A stretch of DNA of 64,000 nt. Source: Paenarthrobacter nitroguajacolicus (GTDB lineage Bacteria; Actinomycetota; Actinomycetes; Actinomycetales; Micrococcaceae). The stretch lies in assembly GCF_029952445.1 (NCBI RefSeq), contig NZ_JAQPPK010000008.1, positions 62,001 through 126,000 on the forward strand, written 5' to 3'. Positions 8,541-19,068 of this stretch are shown one piece after another (position 1 is the first letter of the stretch; every line of letters begins with the position of its first letter). The notes below the pieces were generated by a model. It was given only the letters and a program-made list of their open reading frames with translations. It was not told the origin of the DNA and ran no database searches. Position numbers and translations under genes: made by a program.

Positions 8541-9464
8541 ATGACTTCCACCGCTTCCCCCCTGTCTGAACCCCTCGACGTCGTCGTTGTGGGTGAGGCG
8601 CTGATCGATATCGTGCAGTCGCCCGACGGACAAGCCGAGTACCCCGGCGGCTCGCCCACCAACGTCGCTTACGGGCTGGGCCGGCTGGATGTGAAAGCCG
8701 GCCTTTTGACGGCGATCGGCCGCGACCAGCGGGGTGACGCGATTGCAGCACACCTCCAGAGCGCCGGCGTGGTGCTGCTGCCCGGGTCCCAATCGATGGG
8801 CAAGACGGCGACGGCGACAGCCCGGATAGCTGCCGACGGCTCGGCCGCTTATACGTTCGACATCGAGTGGGCGCTGGCGCCGCTCGCCCTGCCGTATGCA
8901 CCGAGGATCCTTCACACCGGGTCCATCGCCACGTTCCTGGAACCAGGGGCAGGGGTGGTCCGGAGTTTGTTGGAGCAGGCGCAGGGTGGCTGCTTGGTCA
9001 CCTATGACCCCAATATCCGCACCGACCTGTTGGGCAGCCATCACGAGGCCCTGGCTTTGTTTGAGGAGATTGTGCCGTTGACGGATGTCGTCAGGATGAG
9101 CGCTTCTGACGCCCACTGGCTTTATCCGGGCAAGGCGCTCGAGGACATCGCGAGCCACCTGCTGACGTTGGGAACCACCTTGGCGGTCATGACGGAGGGG
9201 GCGAAAGGCTCCCTGATGGCCACCCGCCACATACAGCTCCGTGTCCGCGCCGTGCCGTCCACGGTGGCCGACACCATCGGCGCGGGCGATTCCTACATGT
9301 CGGCCCTCATCATGGGGCTCTTGTTGCGTGGCAGTGACGGGCTGGCGCCGACTGTGCTTGAACGGATCGGCAACATCGCGTCGATGGCAGCGGCCATTAC
9401 TGTTGGGCGGCCAGGGGCCAACCCGCCCACACACCGGGAGCTTTTGGCGGAGATGGCCCGCTAG
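8541..9464 (+). CDS. PfkB-family carbohydrate kinase (fructokinase-like)
   Basis: The 307-residue protein shows both PfkB signatures: an N-terminal GGSPTNVAYGLGRL (glycines that bind the sugar) and a C-terminal DTIGAGDSYMSALI, where the Asp of GAGD is the catalytic base and the glycines form the anion hole. YDPNIR in the middle is typical of fructokinases. It should phosphorylate a ketose or related sugar with ATP. No transporter or regulator is adjacent, so the substrate is inferred only from family. Confidence 0.85.
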   Translation: MTSTASPLSEPLDVVVVGEALIDIVQSPDGQAEYPGGSPTNVAYGLGRLDVKAGLLTAIGRDQRGDAIAAHLQSAGVVLLPGSQSMGKTATATARIAADGSAAYTFDIEWALAPLALPYAPRILHTGSIATFLEPGAGVVRSLLEQAQGGCLVTYDPNIRTDLLGSHHEALALFEEIVPLTDVVRMSASDAHWLYPGKALEDIASHLLTLGTTLAVMTEGAKGSLMATRHIQLRVRAVPSTVADTIGAGDSYMSALIMGLLLRGSDGLAPTVLERIGNIASMAAAITVGRPGANPPTHRELLAEMAR

Positions 9465-9525
9465 CTGCAGGATTGGCCCTGGCTGTGGGGTCAGCCAGGG
9501 CGGCTGGGTTATCGCTGTCTGCTGG

Positions 9526-10467
9526 TCAGCCCGAGCGGCGCCGCGTGAGTCCCACGCCAACCAGGCACACCACGCCACCGATCAGTCCCCAAATGCTGGG
9601 GACTTCCTGGAGGACGGCCCAGGAAATCAGGATTGTCGTGCCCGGGACCAGGTACGTCGTGGCAGCCAGCTTCCCAGCCGAGATCAGCGAGAGCGCATAG
9701 GCCCAGGTGGTGAAGGCGATTGCGGTGGGGAAGATGCCGAGATACACCAGGCCGAGCGTGGCTGGAAGCGGTGCCGCCTGGACCTCGGACACCAGCTGGC
9801 CCGCCCATGGCAGGCAGCAAACGGCACCGACCATGATGCCGAACCAGGTTGCCTGGCCCGCGGAGAATTTGCGGAGCACCGGTTTCTGCAGGATCGCGCT
9901 CACCGAGGCGAGCACAGCGGCAAGCAGGCACAACAACACTCCGGCGACATCCGCCGTCGAACGTTGTCCGGAACCCAAGGCGATCATCGCGACGCCGCAG
10001 AACGCTACCCCGCTGCCGATCAGCAGCCACCGCGGGAAGCCCTCCTTGAGGAAGAACCCGGCGAGGATGGCGATGAGGATGGGCGAGACATTGATCAGCA
10101 TCGCGCTGGTTCCGGCGTCGAGGAGGTGTTCGGCTGCGTTCAGGGCAACGTTGTAGCCACCGAACCACATCACCCCGTAGGCCGCGATCGGCAACCACTC
10201 CCGGCCGCGCGGCCAGACTTTCAGCGTCGGCAGCACCACGATGCCAAGCACGACGGCGGCGACCGCCAACCGTCCCAGGGTCAAGGACCCGGGGGAGAAG
10301 CTTGGGCCGACCGCGCGGATGCCCACGAAGGCCGAAGCCCAAAGGACAACTGTGACGATGACGGCCGCAATGCCGGCTTTGCTGATGGTTGCGCCCGGCG
10401 CGGGGGTGGTGCGCGGGGGCAAGCCTGGGGATGGTTGGCCGGGTTCGGCCGGGGAGGTGGTTGTCAT
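9526..10467 (-). CDS. EamA/DMT-family transporter
   Basis: The 313-residue protein has a 30-residue Pro-rich cytoplasmic lead and then ten predicted membrane helices arranged as two EamA repeats. VVLWASAFVGIRAVGPSFSPGSLTLGRLAVAAVVLG is the usual first-repeat pattern and GLVYLGIFPTAIAFTTWAYAL the second. These proteins export amino acids or metabolites. The substrate is unknown. No clear Shine-Dalgarno is seen before the ATG, but the family start fits. Confidence 0.85.
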   Translation of the reverse strand: MTTTSPAEPGQPSPGLPPRTTPAPGATISKAGIAAVIVTVVLWASAFVGIRAVGPSFSPGSLTLGRLAVAAVVLGIVVLPTLKVWPRGREWLPIAAYGVMWFGGYNVALNAAEHLLDAGTSAMLINVSPILIAILAGFFLKEGFPRWLLIGSGVAFCGVAMIALGSGQRSTADVAGVLLCLLAAVLASVSAILQKPVLRKFSAGQATWFGIMVGAVCCLPWAGQLVSEVQAAPLPATLGLVYLGIFPTAIAFTTWAYALSLISAGKLAATTYLVPGTTILISWAVLQEVPSIWGLIGGVVCLVGVGLTRRRSG

Positions 10468-10570
10468 GAGCCAAATCTATCCGGGGATCGGCCAGGGCGG
10501 CTGGCGGTTTTCGGACGCGGTAGGACAAGATCCTGCCAATGTTCGGCGTCGCCGGTCCGAGGGCGCCACG

Positions 10571-10623
10571 AGGGGTGACCTCTCAACTCTTTCAAGCCCT
10601 CAAAAGGGTGGGACCTCACCCCT
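10571..10623. repeat. Imperfect intergenic palindrome (REP-like)
   Basis: AGGGGTGA at 10571-10578 pairs with TCACCCCT at 10616-10623, and pairing continues inward with bulges to CTTT/AAAG around a short loop. There is no T-tract, and the element sits between a divergent exporter gene and the tRNA operon, so it is not an obvious terminator. It may be a repetitive extragenic palindrome. Confidence 0.5.
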
Positions 10624-10669
10624 CACCGCCCTCTGCATCGAGCGTCCGGGGAGGCGCTCAAGCCTCGAT

Positions 10670-10699
10670 TTGGGAATATCGGCATCTATGCTCTAAAGT
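10670..10699 (+). promoter_or_regulatory. Candidate promoter for tRNA-Glu
   Basis: A TTGGGA at 10670-10675 is followed 18 bp later by TAAAGT at 10694-10699. The -10 lies inside an AT-rich inverted repeat, CTCTAAA/TTTAGAG (10691-10706). Start of transcription would be about 75 nt before the tRNA. Confidence 0.4.
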
Positions 10700-10782
10700 T
10701 TTAGAGTCCAGTTCGGACGAGCGAGACACGGAAAGAACGCGTAGAGCGTCCTTTTTCTTTGCGAAATCCGAATTGAGTTCAG

Positions 10783-10855
10783 GCCCCCATCGTCTAGCGG
10801 CCTAGGACACCGCCCTTTCACGGCGGCGGCACGGGTTCGAATCCCGTTGGGGGTA
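10783..10855 (+). tRNA. tRNA-Glu (anticodon UUC)
   Basis: A full cloverleaf folds: acceptor GCCCCCA pairs with TGGGGGT, the anticodon stem CCGCC/GGCGG encloses CTTTCAC with anticodon TTC, and the T-arm is ACGGG TTCGAAT CCCGT. The discriminator base is A and CCA is not encoded. Confidence 0.96.
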
Positions 10856-10939
10856 CGCAAGGAAGTGGTAAATCGGATGAAAAAAGTCTGGTAAGCTAGA
10901 AGCCTTGAAAAAAACGCGGTAGAGATACTGCAAACGCAA

Positions 10940-11013
10940 GGCCCTGTAGCGCAGTTGGTTAGCGCGCCGCCCTGTCACGGCGGAGGTCGCGGGTTCAAGT
11001 CCCGTCAGGGTCG
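10940..11013 (+). tRNA. tRNA-Asp (anticodon GUC)
   Basis: Acceptor GGCCCTG pairs with CAGGGTC, the anticodon stem CCGCC/GGCGG encloses CTGTCAC with anticodon GTC, and the T-loop is TTCAAGT. The discriminator is G and CCA is not encoded. Confidence 0.96.
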
Positions 11014-11059
11014 CTCTGAGTGCCGAAGAAATTCGGTTCTCAAGGTGACATGTCACCTA

Positions 11060-11135
11060 GGCTCTGTAGCTCAGTTGGTAGAGCGTTCGACTGAAAATCG
11101 AAAGGTCACCGGATCGACGCCGGTCGGAGCCACCA
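11060..11135 (+). tRNA. tRNA-Phe (anticodon GAA)
   Basis: Acceptor GGCTCTG pairs with CGGAGCC, the anticodon stem TTCGA/TCGAA encloses CTGAAAA with anticodon GAA, and the D-arm is TAGCTCAGTTGGTAGAGC. Unlike the two preceding tRNAs, the 3' CCA (11133-11135) is encoded. Confidence 0.96.
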
Positions 11136-11140
11136 CTGGG

Positions 11141-11175
11141 AAGCATCAGTTCTTCGGAACTGGTGCTTTTCTTCT
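11141..11175 (+). terminator. Rho-independent terminator of the tRNA operon
   Basis: AAGCATCAGTTC and GAACTGGTGCTT form a 12-bp stem with one G-U pair around a TTCG tetraloop, followed by TTTTCTTCTTT. Confidence 0.9.
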
Positions 11176-11268
11176 TTAACACTTGGCTTGGGTTAAAAGC
11201 TGTCATGCAAAACGGCCGACGCCGGCACCCGGGTGGTGCCGGCGTCAACCGATTCTGGTGCGCCGCTG

Positions 11269-12633
11269 CTACGACTTCAGCTTCGGCTTCACATCTTTGG
11301 TGTAGATGGCTTCCAGAGTTCCTTTGAGATCTGTCAGCGTTGCTTTGACATCTGCTTTCTCGTTCATGATCCGCGTTGCCGCCTTGGCTAGTTCTTGGTC
11401 GCCACCGGGCAGGAATGTGCGGGCAAAATCCTGGGTCCTGGTGACCTTCAGTTGGTCCACCACGGTTGCGAACTCCGGTGTCTGGCTGAGGATGGCTGAA
11501 ATGTCCGCAGCTTCCGACACAGGAGCGTATCCGGTGGCCGCAGACAGCGTTGCTGTGTTCTGGGCATTTGTCATGTGCGTTATGAACATGGCGGCCGCCA
11601 GCTGCCGCTCCGGCGATGTCTTGGTGGCGATCACCAGGCCCGAACCGCCCGTGGGACACACGGGAGACTGGCTCGCTGAGCCGCCCGGCAGGAATCCGAC
11701 GCCGATCCGCATGTTGGCCTCTTTGGCCGCCTTAAGCGTCGTCGCGAGATCCGCGGAGGAACTGATGGTGGCACTGACCGCCCCTGCCTGCAGATCCGTG
11801 ATCGCATTCTTGGACGAAACACCGGCCCAAGCGTCTTTAACAATGGAGTCCTGCACCCACTGGAGTGCCCTTACCGAAGCCTCGGAGTCGGCCGTGATGT
11901 CCCATTCCTTTGACCATCCGCCGCCCTGGCCCCACAGCACGTTTTGGAGAGTCCAGCCTGCATATCCGGCGATTGCGGGGTACTGGTACGCATTTTGGTA
12001 CCCGGGGGAGGACGTGTTCGCGGCCTTGATCCTGGGGGCCCACTCGGCGAACTCCGCCCACGTCTTGGGCGCTTGCTCCGGTACTCCCGCCGCCTTGAAA
12101 TGATCCTTGTTGAAATAGAACAGTGGCGTCGACCGGGCATATGGGACGGCCCACTGCGAATCGTCGTATTTGTAGTCACTGATGAGGCCGGCGACGTAGT
12201 CGGAGGAGCTCACGTTGACGGCTTTGAGGAGATCATCGATAGGTAGGATGGTCCCCGAAACCGCGTACCTGAACCACCACACGTCCGAGGCCACAACAAC
12301 GTCAGGAACCTCGTTCCCGGCCTGGGATGTCTGGAATTTCTGAGCAACTTCCTCGTAGTTGGCACCGCCGGTGATCAAGTTCACTGTGATGTTCGGATGG
12401 GCTTTTTGGAAGGACTCAATCAGCTTCAGCTCTGTATCCCGCGATTTCCCGGGATGGCTGGACATGAAACTGATACTTGCGGCCGGTTTGATTTTGGACC
12501 AATCCACTGACGCCGACGGCTTACCCGCTGAGCTTCCGTCGGTGGACGGTCCTGCACACGCTGCGACTGCCAGGGTGCCGAGGCTTGCTCCTGCGACGGC
12601 GAGGAACTGCTTGCGCGAATACTCTTTGGACAT
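11269..12633 (-). CDS. ABC importer solute-binding lipoprotein, UgpB-like
   Basis: This 454-residue protein begins MSKEYSRKQFLAVAGASLG, an SRKQFL segment that could be a weak twin-arginine signal, with a lipobox LAVAACAG (Cys26). The body matches family 1 extracellular binding proteins of the UgpB type (SSHPGKSRDTELKLIESFQK; VPYARSTPLFYFNKDHF). UgpB proteins bind sn-glycerol-3-phosphate or glycerophosphodiesters such as glycerophosphocholine. It is the last gene of a three-gene operon with two permeases; no ATPase gene is nearby, so a shared MsiK/UgpC-type ATPase is likely. A glycerophosphodiester phosphodiesterase lies on the other side of the divergent promoter, supporting this substrate class. 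Confidence 0.82.
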   Translation of the reverse strand: MSKEYSRKQFLAVAGASLGTLAVAACAGPSTDGSSAGKPSASVDWSKIKPAASISFMSSHPGKSRDTELKLIESFQKAHPNITVNLITGGANYEEVAQKFQTSQAGNEVPDVVVASDVWWFRYAVSGTILPIDDLLKAVNVSSSDYVAGLISDYKYDDSQWAVPYARSTPLFYFNKDHFKAAGVPEQAPKTWAEFAEWAPRIKAANTSSPGYQNAYQYPAIAGYAGWTLQNVLWGQGGGWSKEWDITADSEASVRALQWVQDSIVKDAWAGVSSKNAITDLQAGAVSATISSSADLATTLKAAKEANMRIGVGFLPGGSASQSPVCPTGGSGLVIATKTSPERQLAAAMFITHMTNAQNTATLSAATGYAPVSEAADISAILSQTPEFATVVDQLKVTRTQDFARTFLPGGDQELAKAATRIMNEKADVKATLTDLKGTLEAIYTKDVKPKLKS

Positions 12634-12681
12634 GCGGAAGTTGCCTTTCTGTTGGTTGCTGAAGATAAGTGAGGGTGCCTG

Positions 12682-13563
12682 TCAGCCGGTGACTGATCCC
12701 TGGGTAAGTCCTGAGACGATGTATCGCTGCAAGGCCGCGAATATGACGAGGATCGGAAGCAACACGATGACGGCGCCGGCCATGAGCATGCCCCAGTTCT
12801 GGGTGCTTCCGTCACTGTTGACCAGCTGTGTCAACCCAACGGGCAGGGTCATCATGTCGGGATGGTCGGTCACGATGAGGGGCCAGATGTACTCATTCCA
12901 CTCGGAAACGATGGTTACCAGGCCGACTGTCGCGATGCTTGGCACGGAAACCGGAACCACGATCTTCCACAGCTTTCGCCAATGGCCGGCACCATCGATC
13001 TCGGCAGATTCGAGAATTGCGGGCGGCAGGGTAAGGAAGTGTTGGCGAAGCAAGAACGTGCCAAAGGCCGTGCCCAAACCGGGGAGGATTATTCCCCAGT
13101 ACGTGTTCAGACCGCCCATGCTCGCGATGAGCACGTAGTTCGGGAGCACGGAAACCTGTGGCGGGACCATGAGGGCCACGAGAATCAAAAGGAAAATAAC
13201 TCTCTTGAAGGGGAACCGGACGAAGACGAGCGCATAGGCTGTGAAAATTGCCAGAACACACTTGAGCGCTGAACCAACAGCAGTCACGATGACGCTGTTG
13301 AGGAAAAACCTGGGGAAGGGCACAGTCGAGGTCGCGTCCAGATAGTTCTGGGGGCCGGGATTTTTGGGCAGGAGCGCAAGGCCGGTGGTCACAATCTCAC
13401 CCGGTGCCTTTAGCGAAGACATCATCATCCAGAGGAGCGGCACAAAGACAACGAGGGTTGCGAGTGCGAGCGGGATGTAGCCGCCGGCGATTGTCATGCC
13501 CAGGTTCCGCCAGGACAGGGACCGGACGCGTGGAGGAGGGTCTTGGGCGGGTTTCGTTCTCAT
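12682..13563 (-). CDS. ABC importer permease, UgpE/MalG-like
   Basis: The 293-residue product has six predicted membrane helices and the EAA loop ESAEIDGAGHWRKLWKIVVP, the docking site for the ATPase. The N-terminus is cytoplasmic and basic. Its ATG overlaps the stop of the upstream permease by 4 nt (13560-13563), so translation is coupled. It forms the heterodimeric channel of a CUT1-type importer with the neighbouring permease. Confidence 0.88.
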   Translation of the reverse strand: MRTKPAQDPPPRVRSLSWRNLGMTIAGGYIPLALATLVVFVPLLWMMMSSLKAPGEIVTTGLALLPKNPGPQNYLDATSTVPFPRFFLNSVIVTAVGSALKCVLAIFTAYALVFVRFPFKRVIFLLILVALMVPPQVSVLPNYVLIASMGGLNTYWGIILPGLGTAFGTFLLRQHFLTLPPAILESAEIDGAGHWRKLWKIVVPVSVPSIATVGLVTIVSEWNEYIWPLIVTDHPDMMTLPVGLTQLVNSDGSTQNWGMLMAGAVIVLLPILVIFAALQRYIVSGLTQGSVTG

Positions 13564-14558
13564 GAGTAATGAACCTTTCGTTCGACGAACCTCAACTGCA
13601 CGGCCGTCATTATGAGCAAACCAGCGAACAGCACAACCGAAATGGCGGCCGAGTAGCCTGCCCTGTTGTAGGAGCCAAATGCCTGGACGTAGGAGTCGAA
13701 GATGAGTGTGCTTGTCCCGTTCCCGGAGGGTGTCATGATCCGGATGATGTCGAAGGCCTGCAGCGAACTCAGCAGTGACGTGATCAGCAGGAAGAAAGTC
13801 GTCGGCGAAAGGAGCGGAACCACAATTGTCCGGAAACGGCGGAAGCTGGTGGCCCCATCCAAAGAAGCAGCTTCCATCAACTGGGGAGGAATCGACTGGA
13901 GGCCCGCCAGATACACCACCGCGCAGTAGCCAAGGTTCTTCCAGATATAGACGACGATGATCATGACCAAGGCCAACTTTGGATCATTGACCCACTGTGG
14001 GCTGATTTGACCGAGGGAACGAAGGAACCACGACAATGCGCCGTAAGTTGGGTCGAAGATAAAGAGCCACACCAGCCCGACGCCGACGCCTGATAAGACA
14101 TACGGCGCGAAGACCACGGCTCGCGCGAAGGTGCGCCCCTTTAACTTCTGGTTCAGAGCCAACGCGACCAGCAGTCCCAGCGCTCTTGCACCGCCCACGG
14201 TTGTCACGGTGAAAATGGCGGTCACGCCCAACACGTTGGCCGCATCGGGGGAGCTGAAAAACTCAACGTAGTTACCCAGCCCCACACTCGTGGCGGAAGC
14301 CGCCCCGAGCGTCCAGTCGAGGGTGGAGAAGTAGATGTTGGTGATCAACGGACGATAGGTGAAGAGAATGATCAGGATGACGTTCGGGGCCGCGAAGGCC
14401 ACAAAAGTCCATGCATCGCGTCGGGTACGTCCGTTCCAACGGCGGTTTTTCCGAAGACTGTTCGCCGGGGTGGCACCTGACGCCGGGGAATGACTACTTG
14501 CCTTATCCGGCGGCTCAGTGCCGGTTTCGCCTAAATGATTAGCGTCAACAACGCTCAC
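13560..14558 (-). CDS. ABC importer permease, UgpA/MalF-like
   Basis: The 332-residue product has a polar, basic N-terminal tail of about 50 residues, then six predicted helices and the EAA loop MEAASLDGATSFRRFRTIVVP. It is the first gene of the operon. It resembles UgpA-type permeases of CUT1 importers. Its promoter should lie in the 395-bp divergent region shared with the MgtC gene. Confidence 0.88.
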   Translation of the reverse strand: MSVVDANHLGETGTEPPDKASSHSPASGATPANSLRKNRRWNGRTRRDAWTFVAFAAPNVILIILFTYRPLITNIYFSTLDWTLGAASATSVGLGNYVEFFSSPDAANVLGVTAIFTVTTVGGARALGLLVALALNQKLKGRTFARAVVFAPYVLSGVGVGLVWLFIFDPTYGALSWFLRSLGQISPQWVNDPKLALVMIIVVYIWKNLGYCAVVYLAGLQSIPPQLMEAASLDGATSFRRFRTIVVPLLSPTTFFLLITSLLSSLQAFDIIRIMTPSGNGTSTLIFDSYVQAFGSYNRAGYSAAISVVLFAGLLIMTAVQLRFVERKVHYS

Positions 14559-14953
14559 CGCAGACCTCTGACTTCATCGTCATCGCAGTCTGGGCAGCGT
14601 TCATTGGAAGCCAGATGAGGTCTTTGGGCGGTTGACCTGACAATCTAACTTTGTGTCGTGAGTCAAATTACCCACTGCAGCCGATAAGCGCAAGACCGAC
14701 TCAGAAATAGCCGGAGGTACGGCTCGGCGGACATGTGCTAACGTCCTTACAAAACCGCCGGGCTTGTAGCCGCCACATGGTCAAGCCAGTCGGTGAAAGT
14801 TTCCAGACCTTTCGCCGATGGTGGCTCCGGTAGTAGCCGGCGCTCAATCGCTCCGCCAGCCATCTTGGAATTCCCGTCGCCCCAAGGAATTCCCCTCGGA
14901 TGGCTGTGCCGACGGGGGTTTGCGAGCGGAGTTCATGAACAGGAGCAAATTCG
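14559..14953. other. Divergent 395-bp leader region between ugp-like operon and mgtC-like gene
   Basis: No gene is supported here. A hairpin can form at about 14790-14819 (CGGTGAAAG with CTTTCGCCG). I looked for direct GTTCACC repeats (Pho box) and for M-box magnesium riboswitch blocks and found neither clearly. The length suggests regulatory RNA or several operator sites. An AGGAG at 14941-14945 serves the MgtC GTG start. Confidence 0.45.
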
Positions 14954-15703
14954 GTGATTTTCAGTGCAGATACCCAGTGGTGGCAGATGTGTGTGGCTTT
15001 TGCCGTAGCACTCGTGTTGTCCACAGCTATTGGGTTTGAACGGCAGAGCAAGAACAAGTCCGCCGGAATGAGAACTCATGCCATGGTGGGCTTGGGGGCA
15101 GCGCTGTTCATGGTGGTGAGCAAATACGGGTTCAGCGATGTCCTGATGGTCGACCTCGTGCGACTCGATCCGTCGCGGCTTGCCGCGCAGGTAGTGTCCG
15201 GCATCGGCTTCATTGGGGCGGGCCTGGTCTTCGTTCGGCGTAACCAAGTCCGGGGCCTGACGACAGCGGCCTCCATTTGGGTGACGGCCGCCGTCGGTAC
15301 CTCTGCTGGCGCTGGGCTGGTCGTGCCCGCGGTCTTTGTAACGTCAGCCCACTTTGTGATCGTGTACTTCTACCCTTGGGTGACCGGGAGGCTGCGGTTT
15401 GGTCTGCCAAACCAATGGCTCCTGCGTGTCACCTATCTGGACGGAGTTGGAGCATTGCGCGACGTGCTTCGTACGTGCACGGAGCAAGGATTCCGTGTCC
15501 AAGGATTCACTACAACGCGAGGTTCACAAGAAACGAAACGTGCTGTGGAAAGCCGGATACAAATAAATGAGGCCCTGACAATGGCGGAGTTCATCGAGAT
15601 CGAATTGGAAATAGAAGGGGCCTTGGCGCCAGCGAATATCGTTGGCCGTTTGTCTCAACTCCCTTCAGTTACCGAAGTTTCCCTCGTAGACGAAACCGAT
15701 TAG
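14954..15703 (+). CDS. MgtC/SapB-family membrane protein
   Basis: The start is GTG at 14954, 8 nt after AGGAG. The 249-residue protein has the MgtC hydrophobic domain (about 1-145) with LSTAIGFERQSKNKSAGMRTH and VSGIGFIGAGLVF, both strongly conserved in the family, followed by a soluble ACT-like C-terminal domain (about 155-249). MgtC proteins support growth in low magnesium and act on phosphate uptake or ATP synthase in pathogens; their exact role in soil actinobacteria is not known. It lies 27 bp upstream of the phosphodiesterase, suggesting co-transcription and a phosphate or magnesium starvation theme. Confidence 0.85.
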   Translation: MIFSADTQWWQMCVAFAVALVLSTAIGFERQSKNKSAGMRTHAMVGLGAALFMVVSKYGFSDVLMVDLVRLDPSRLAAQVVSGIGFIGAGLVFVRRNQVRGLTTAASIWVTAAVGTSAGAGLVVPAVFVTSAHFVIVYFYPWVTGRLRFGLPNQWLLRVTYLDGVGALRDVLRTCTEQGFRVQGFTTTRGSQETKRAVESRIQINEALTMAEFIEIELEIEGALAPANIVGRLSQLPSVTEVSLVDETD

Positions 15704-15730
15704 GGATCGTCGCCCGTGAAAGGACCATCC

Positions 15731-16600
15731 ATGTCCGAGATGACCGTTTCCACCTCACCCCGAGGGGTCGCGTCCGCGATTGAAATCCAGGGACATCGCG
15801 GCGTACTCGCCACGCGCCATGGGAATACGATGGCCGGTTTTGTCGAAGCCTTGCGGCTTGGCGTGGGCGCGATCGAAGTCGACATTTGGCTCACTTCAGA
15901 TGCTCAACTTGCGCTGCGCCACGATGCCATTGTCGGTGGCCTGGACATCCGGCAGAGCCTTCTCCGTCACTCAGTGGTTGAAAAGCACCCGGCCACGACG
16001 ACCGACGTCGACATCGAAATTCGAACGCCGACGCTCTCCGAGCTTCTGGCCCTGCTGCGTTTTGCAGGCGCCACCGACGTGGTCCTTGACATCGAGATCA
16101 AGACTGAGGGCGTCCTCTTCGACGAATACGGCCAGAGGATCGTGACGGCATTGTCCGCTGTCTTGCAAGCCCACCGGCACGAACAGGCCATCCGCGTCCG
16201 GAGTTTCGATCCACAAATTGTCAGGGCAATGGCAGCCATGTTGCCCGATATCCCCATGGTCGCCCTAAGCCGGCGAGTGTTGGTTCCTTCTCCTGGCCTG
16301 TACCCCTTTGAGTCCGGATTGCTCATAGAGGCTGCGATCAACAGCGGCGCTTCCGCGGTGGCGCCCAACGTCGATCTTCTGAACCCTCAGCTCGTGGCCA
16401 TGGCCCACGCTGCGGGTTTGAAGGTGTATCCGTGGACGTTAACAACGTCCGCACAAATCGCTGAGGCTGTCGGACTCGGCGTAGACGGGATCTGCGTCAA
16501 CGACATCGCCTTGGCCAGGGACTCGCTGCAGGGCTTGGGGCAGGCCGTACCGGAGAGCAGGCCGATTTGCCTGCCGATGTTGGAGGGCCCGCCTTCCTGA
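15731..16600 (+). CDS. Glycerophosphodiester phosphodiesterase family protein
   Basis: The ATG at 15731 is preferred over a GTG at 15716 because AAAGGA sits 8 nt upstream. The 289-residue protein has the GDPD signatures: GHRG near the N-terminus, AIEVDIWLTSDAQLALRHD (metal-binding Glu and Asp plus catalytic His), and IEIKTEG, and it ends with the VYPWTLTT strand typical of the TIM barrel. It should split glycerophosphodiesters into glycerol-3-phosphate and an alcohol. No signal peptide is seen, so it acts in the cytoplasm on substrates that the divergent Ugp-type importer could deliver. Confidence 0.88.
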   Translation: MSEMTVSTSPRGVASAIEIQGHRGVLATRHGNTMAGFVEALRLGVGAIEVDIWLTSDAQLALRHDAIVGGLDIRQSLLRHSVVEKHPATTTDVDIEIRTPTLSELLALLRFAGATDVVLDIEIKTEGVLFDEYGQRIVTALSAVLQAHRHEQAIRVRSFDPQIVRAMAAMLPDIPMVALSRRVLVPSPGLYPFESGLLIEAAINSGASAVAPNVDLLNPQLVAMAHAAGLKVYPWTLTTSAQIAEAVGLGVDGICVNDIALARDSLQGLGQAVPESRPICLPMLEGPPS

Positions 16601-16625
16601 ACCGTTCCCGGTTATTGGGGTTCTG

Positions 16626-18244
<1,619 letters not shown>

Positions 18245-18419
18245 GGCAAGCTCCCCAGCAGCTGTTTCAGGTGACGTGTCGGCCAGTCTAGGCGTGGTCT
18301 TCAGCCGCCTCCCAGCCCAAAAATGGCGGTTGTGGATAACTCGTCTATGGCCTCGGGGCTGTCGCCGACGTATTCTTGGCTCGCCAGCTTGTCACCGCAT
18401 GCATCCTTTTGGGGGAATT

Positions 18420-18932
18420 ATGATCACCATGGAACGGTCCCGCCTGTCCAAATCCAGTCGCGTTGTAGCCGCTGCGGGACTTGCCGCAATGTTGACGCTC
18501 AGCGCTTGTTCCGCGCCGTCACCGGCCGCCCAAAACACGACGACGCCGTCGTCCGAAGCTCCCGCCGCGGAAGTGGGTTCAAGCTCTGCCTCCGCCAGCG
18601 CCCCCAGCTCGAACCCGTCGGGAGGAACGGACGGTATCTATGGCCAATTCACGTCCATGTCGGAAGCGTGCCTGTCCGTCAGCGCCACCATGCTGAGCGT
18701 CACCATCCTCCCGCTGGCTGCCATGACCGGCGGAAATCCGGACGACATCCAGAAGGCCAAGGACGAGTTGTCGAAAATGCAGGGCAAGGTCCCTGAGGAA
18801 CTGAAGCCGTCGTTCGAGAAACTGAGGACGTTCACGGAGTCCGCGGGATCGGACTTCAGCAAGTACGGTGACGGCCAGTTCGAGGAACTCATGAAGCCCA
18901 TCCAGGACTGGACAGAAAAGAACTGCTCCTAG
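18420..18932 (+). CDS. Small lipoprotein of unknown function
   Basis: The ATG at 18420 follows GGGGG by 4 nt; a second in-frame ATG at 18429 is 13 nt from it. The 170-residue protein has a signal peptide and a lipobox TLSACSAP (Cys30), a Ser/Ala/Pro linker (to about 75), and an Ala/Met-rich helical domain with paired Cys (SEACLSV and the C-terminal ENCS) that may form a disulfide. I do not recognise a family. It stands alone, divergent from the DUF6318-like operon. Confidence 0.7.
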   Translation: MITMERSRLSKSSRVVAAAGLAAMLTLSACSAPSPAAQNTTTPSSEAPAAEVGSSSASASAPSSNPSGGTDGIYGQFTSMSEACLSVSATMLSVTILPLAAMTGGNPDDIQKAKDELSKMQGKVPEELKPSFEKLRTFTESAGSDFSKYGDGQFEELMKPIQDWTEKNCS

Positions 18933-19068
18933 GTCTGAGCACCTGCAGGCCTGCGCGTCTGCGCGGGAGCGCCGCGCAAGCCGCAGCCGCCAGCGCCGCG
19001 CGCGCCCCTTGTCTCCAAAGCGTCGTAACTAGACGCTAGGGTGGTACTCAAGAGAAGGGGAGTGCTCC

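Noticed and set aside
10571-10623. Terminator for the exporter gene
   Set aside because: The element is upstream of that gene, not downstream, and has no T-tract.
14559-14953. Pho box or M-box riboswitch before mgtC
   Set aside because: I found only isolated GTTCAT strings and no conserved M-box blocks.
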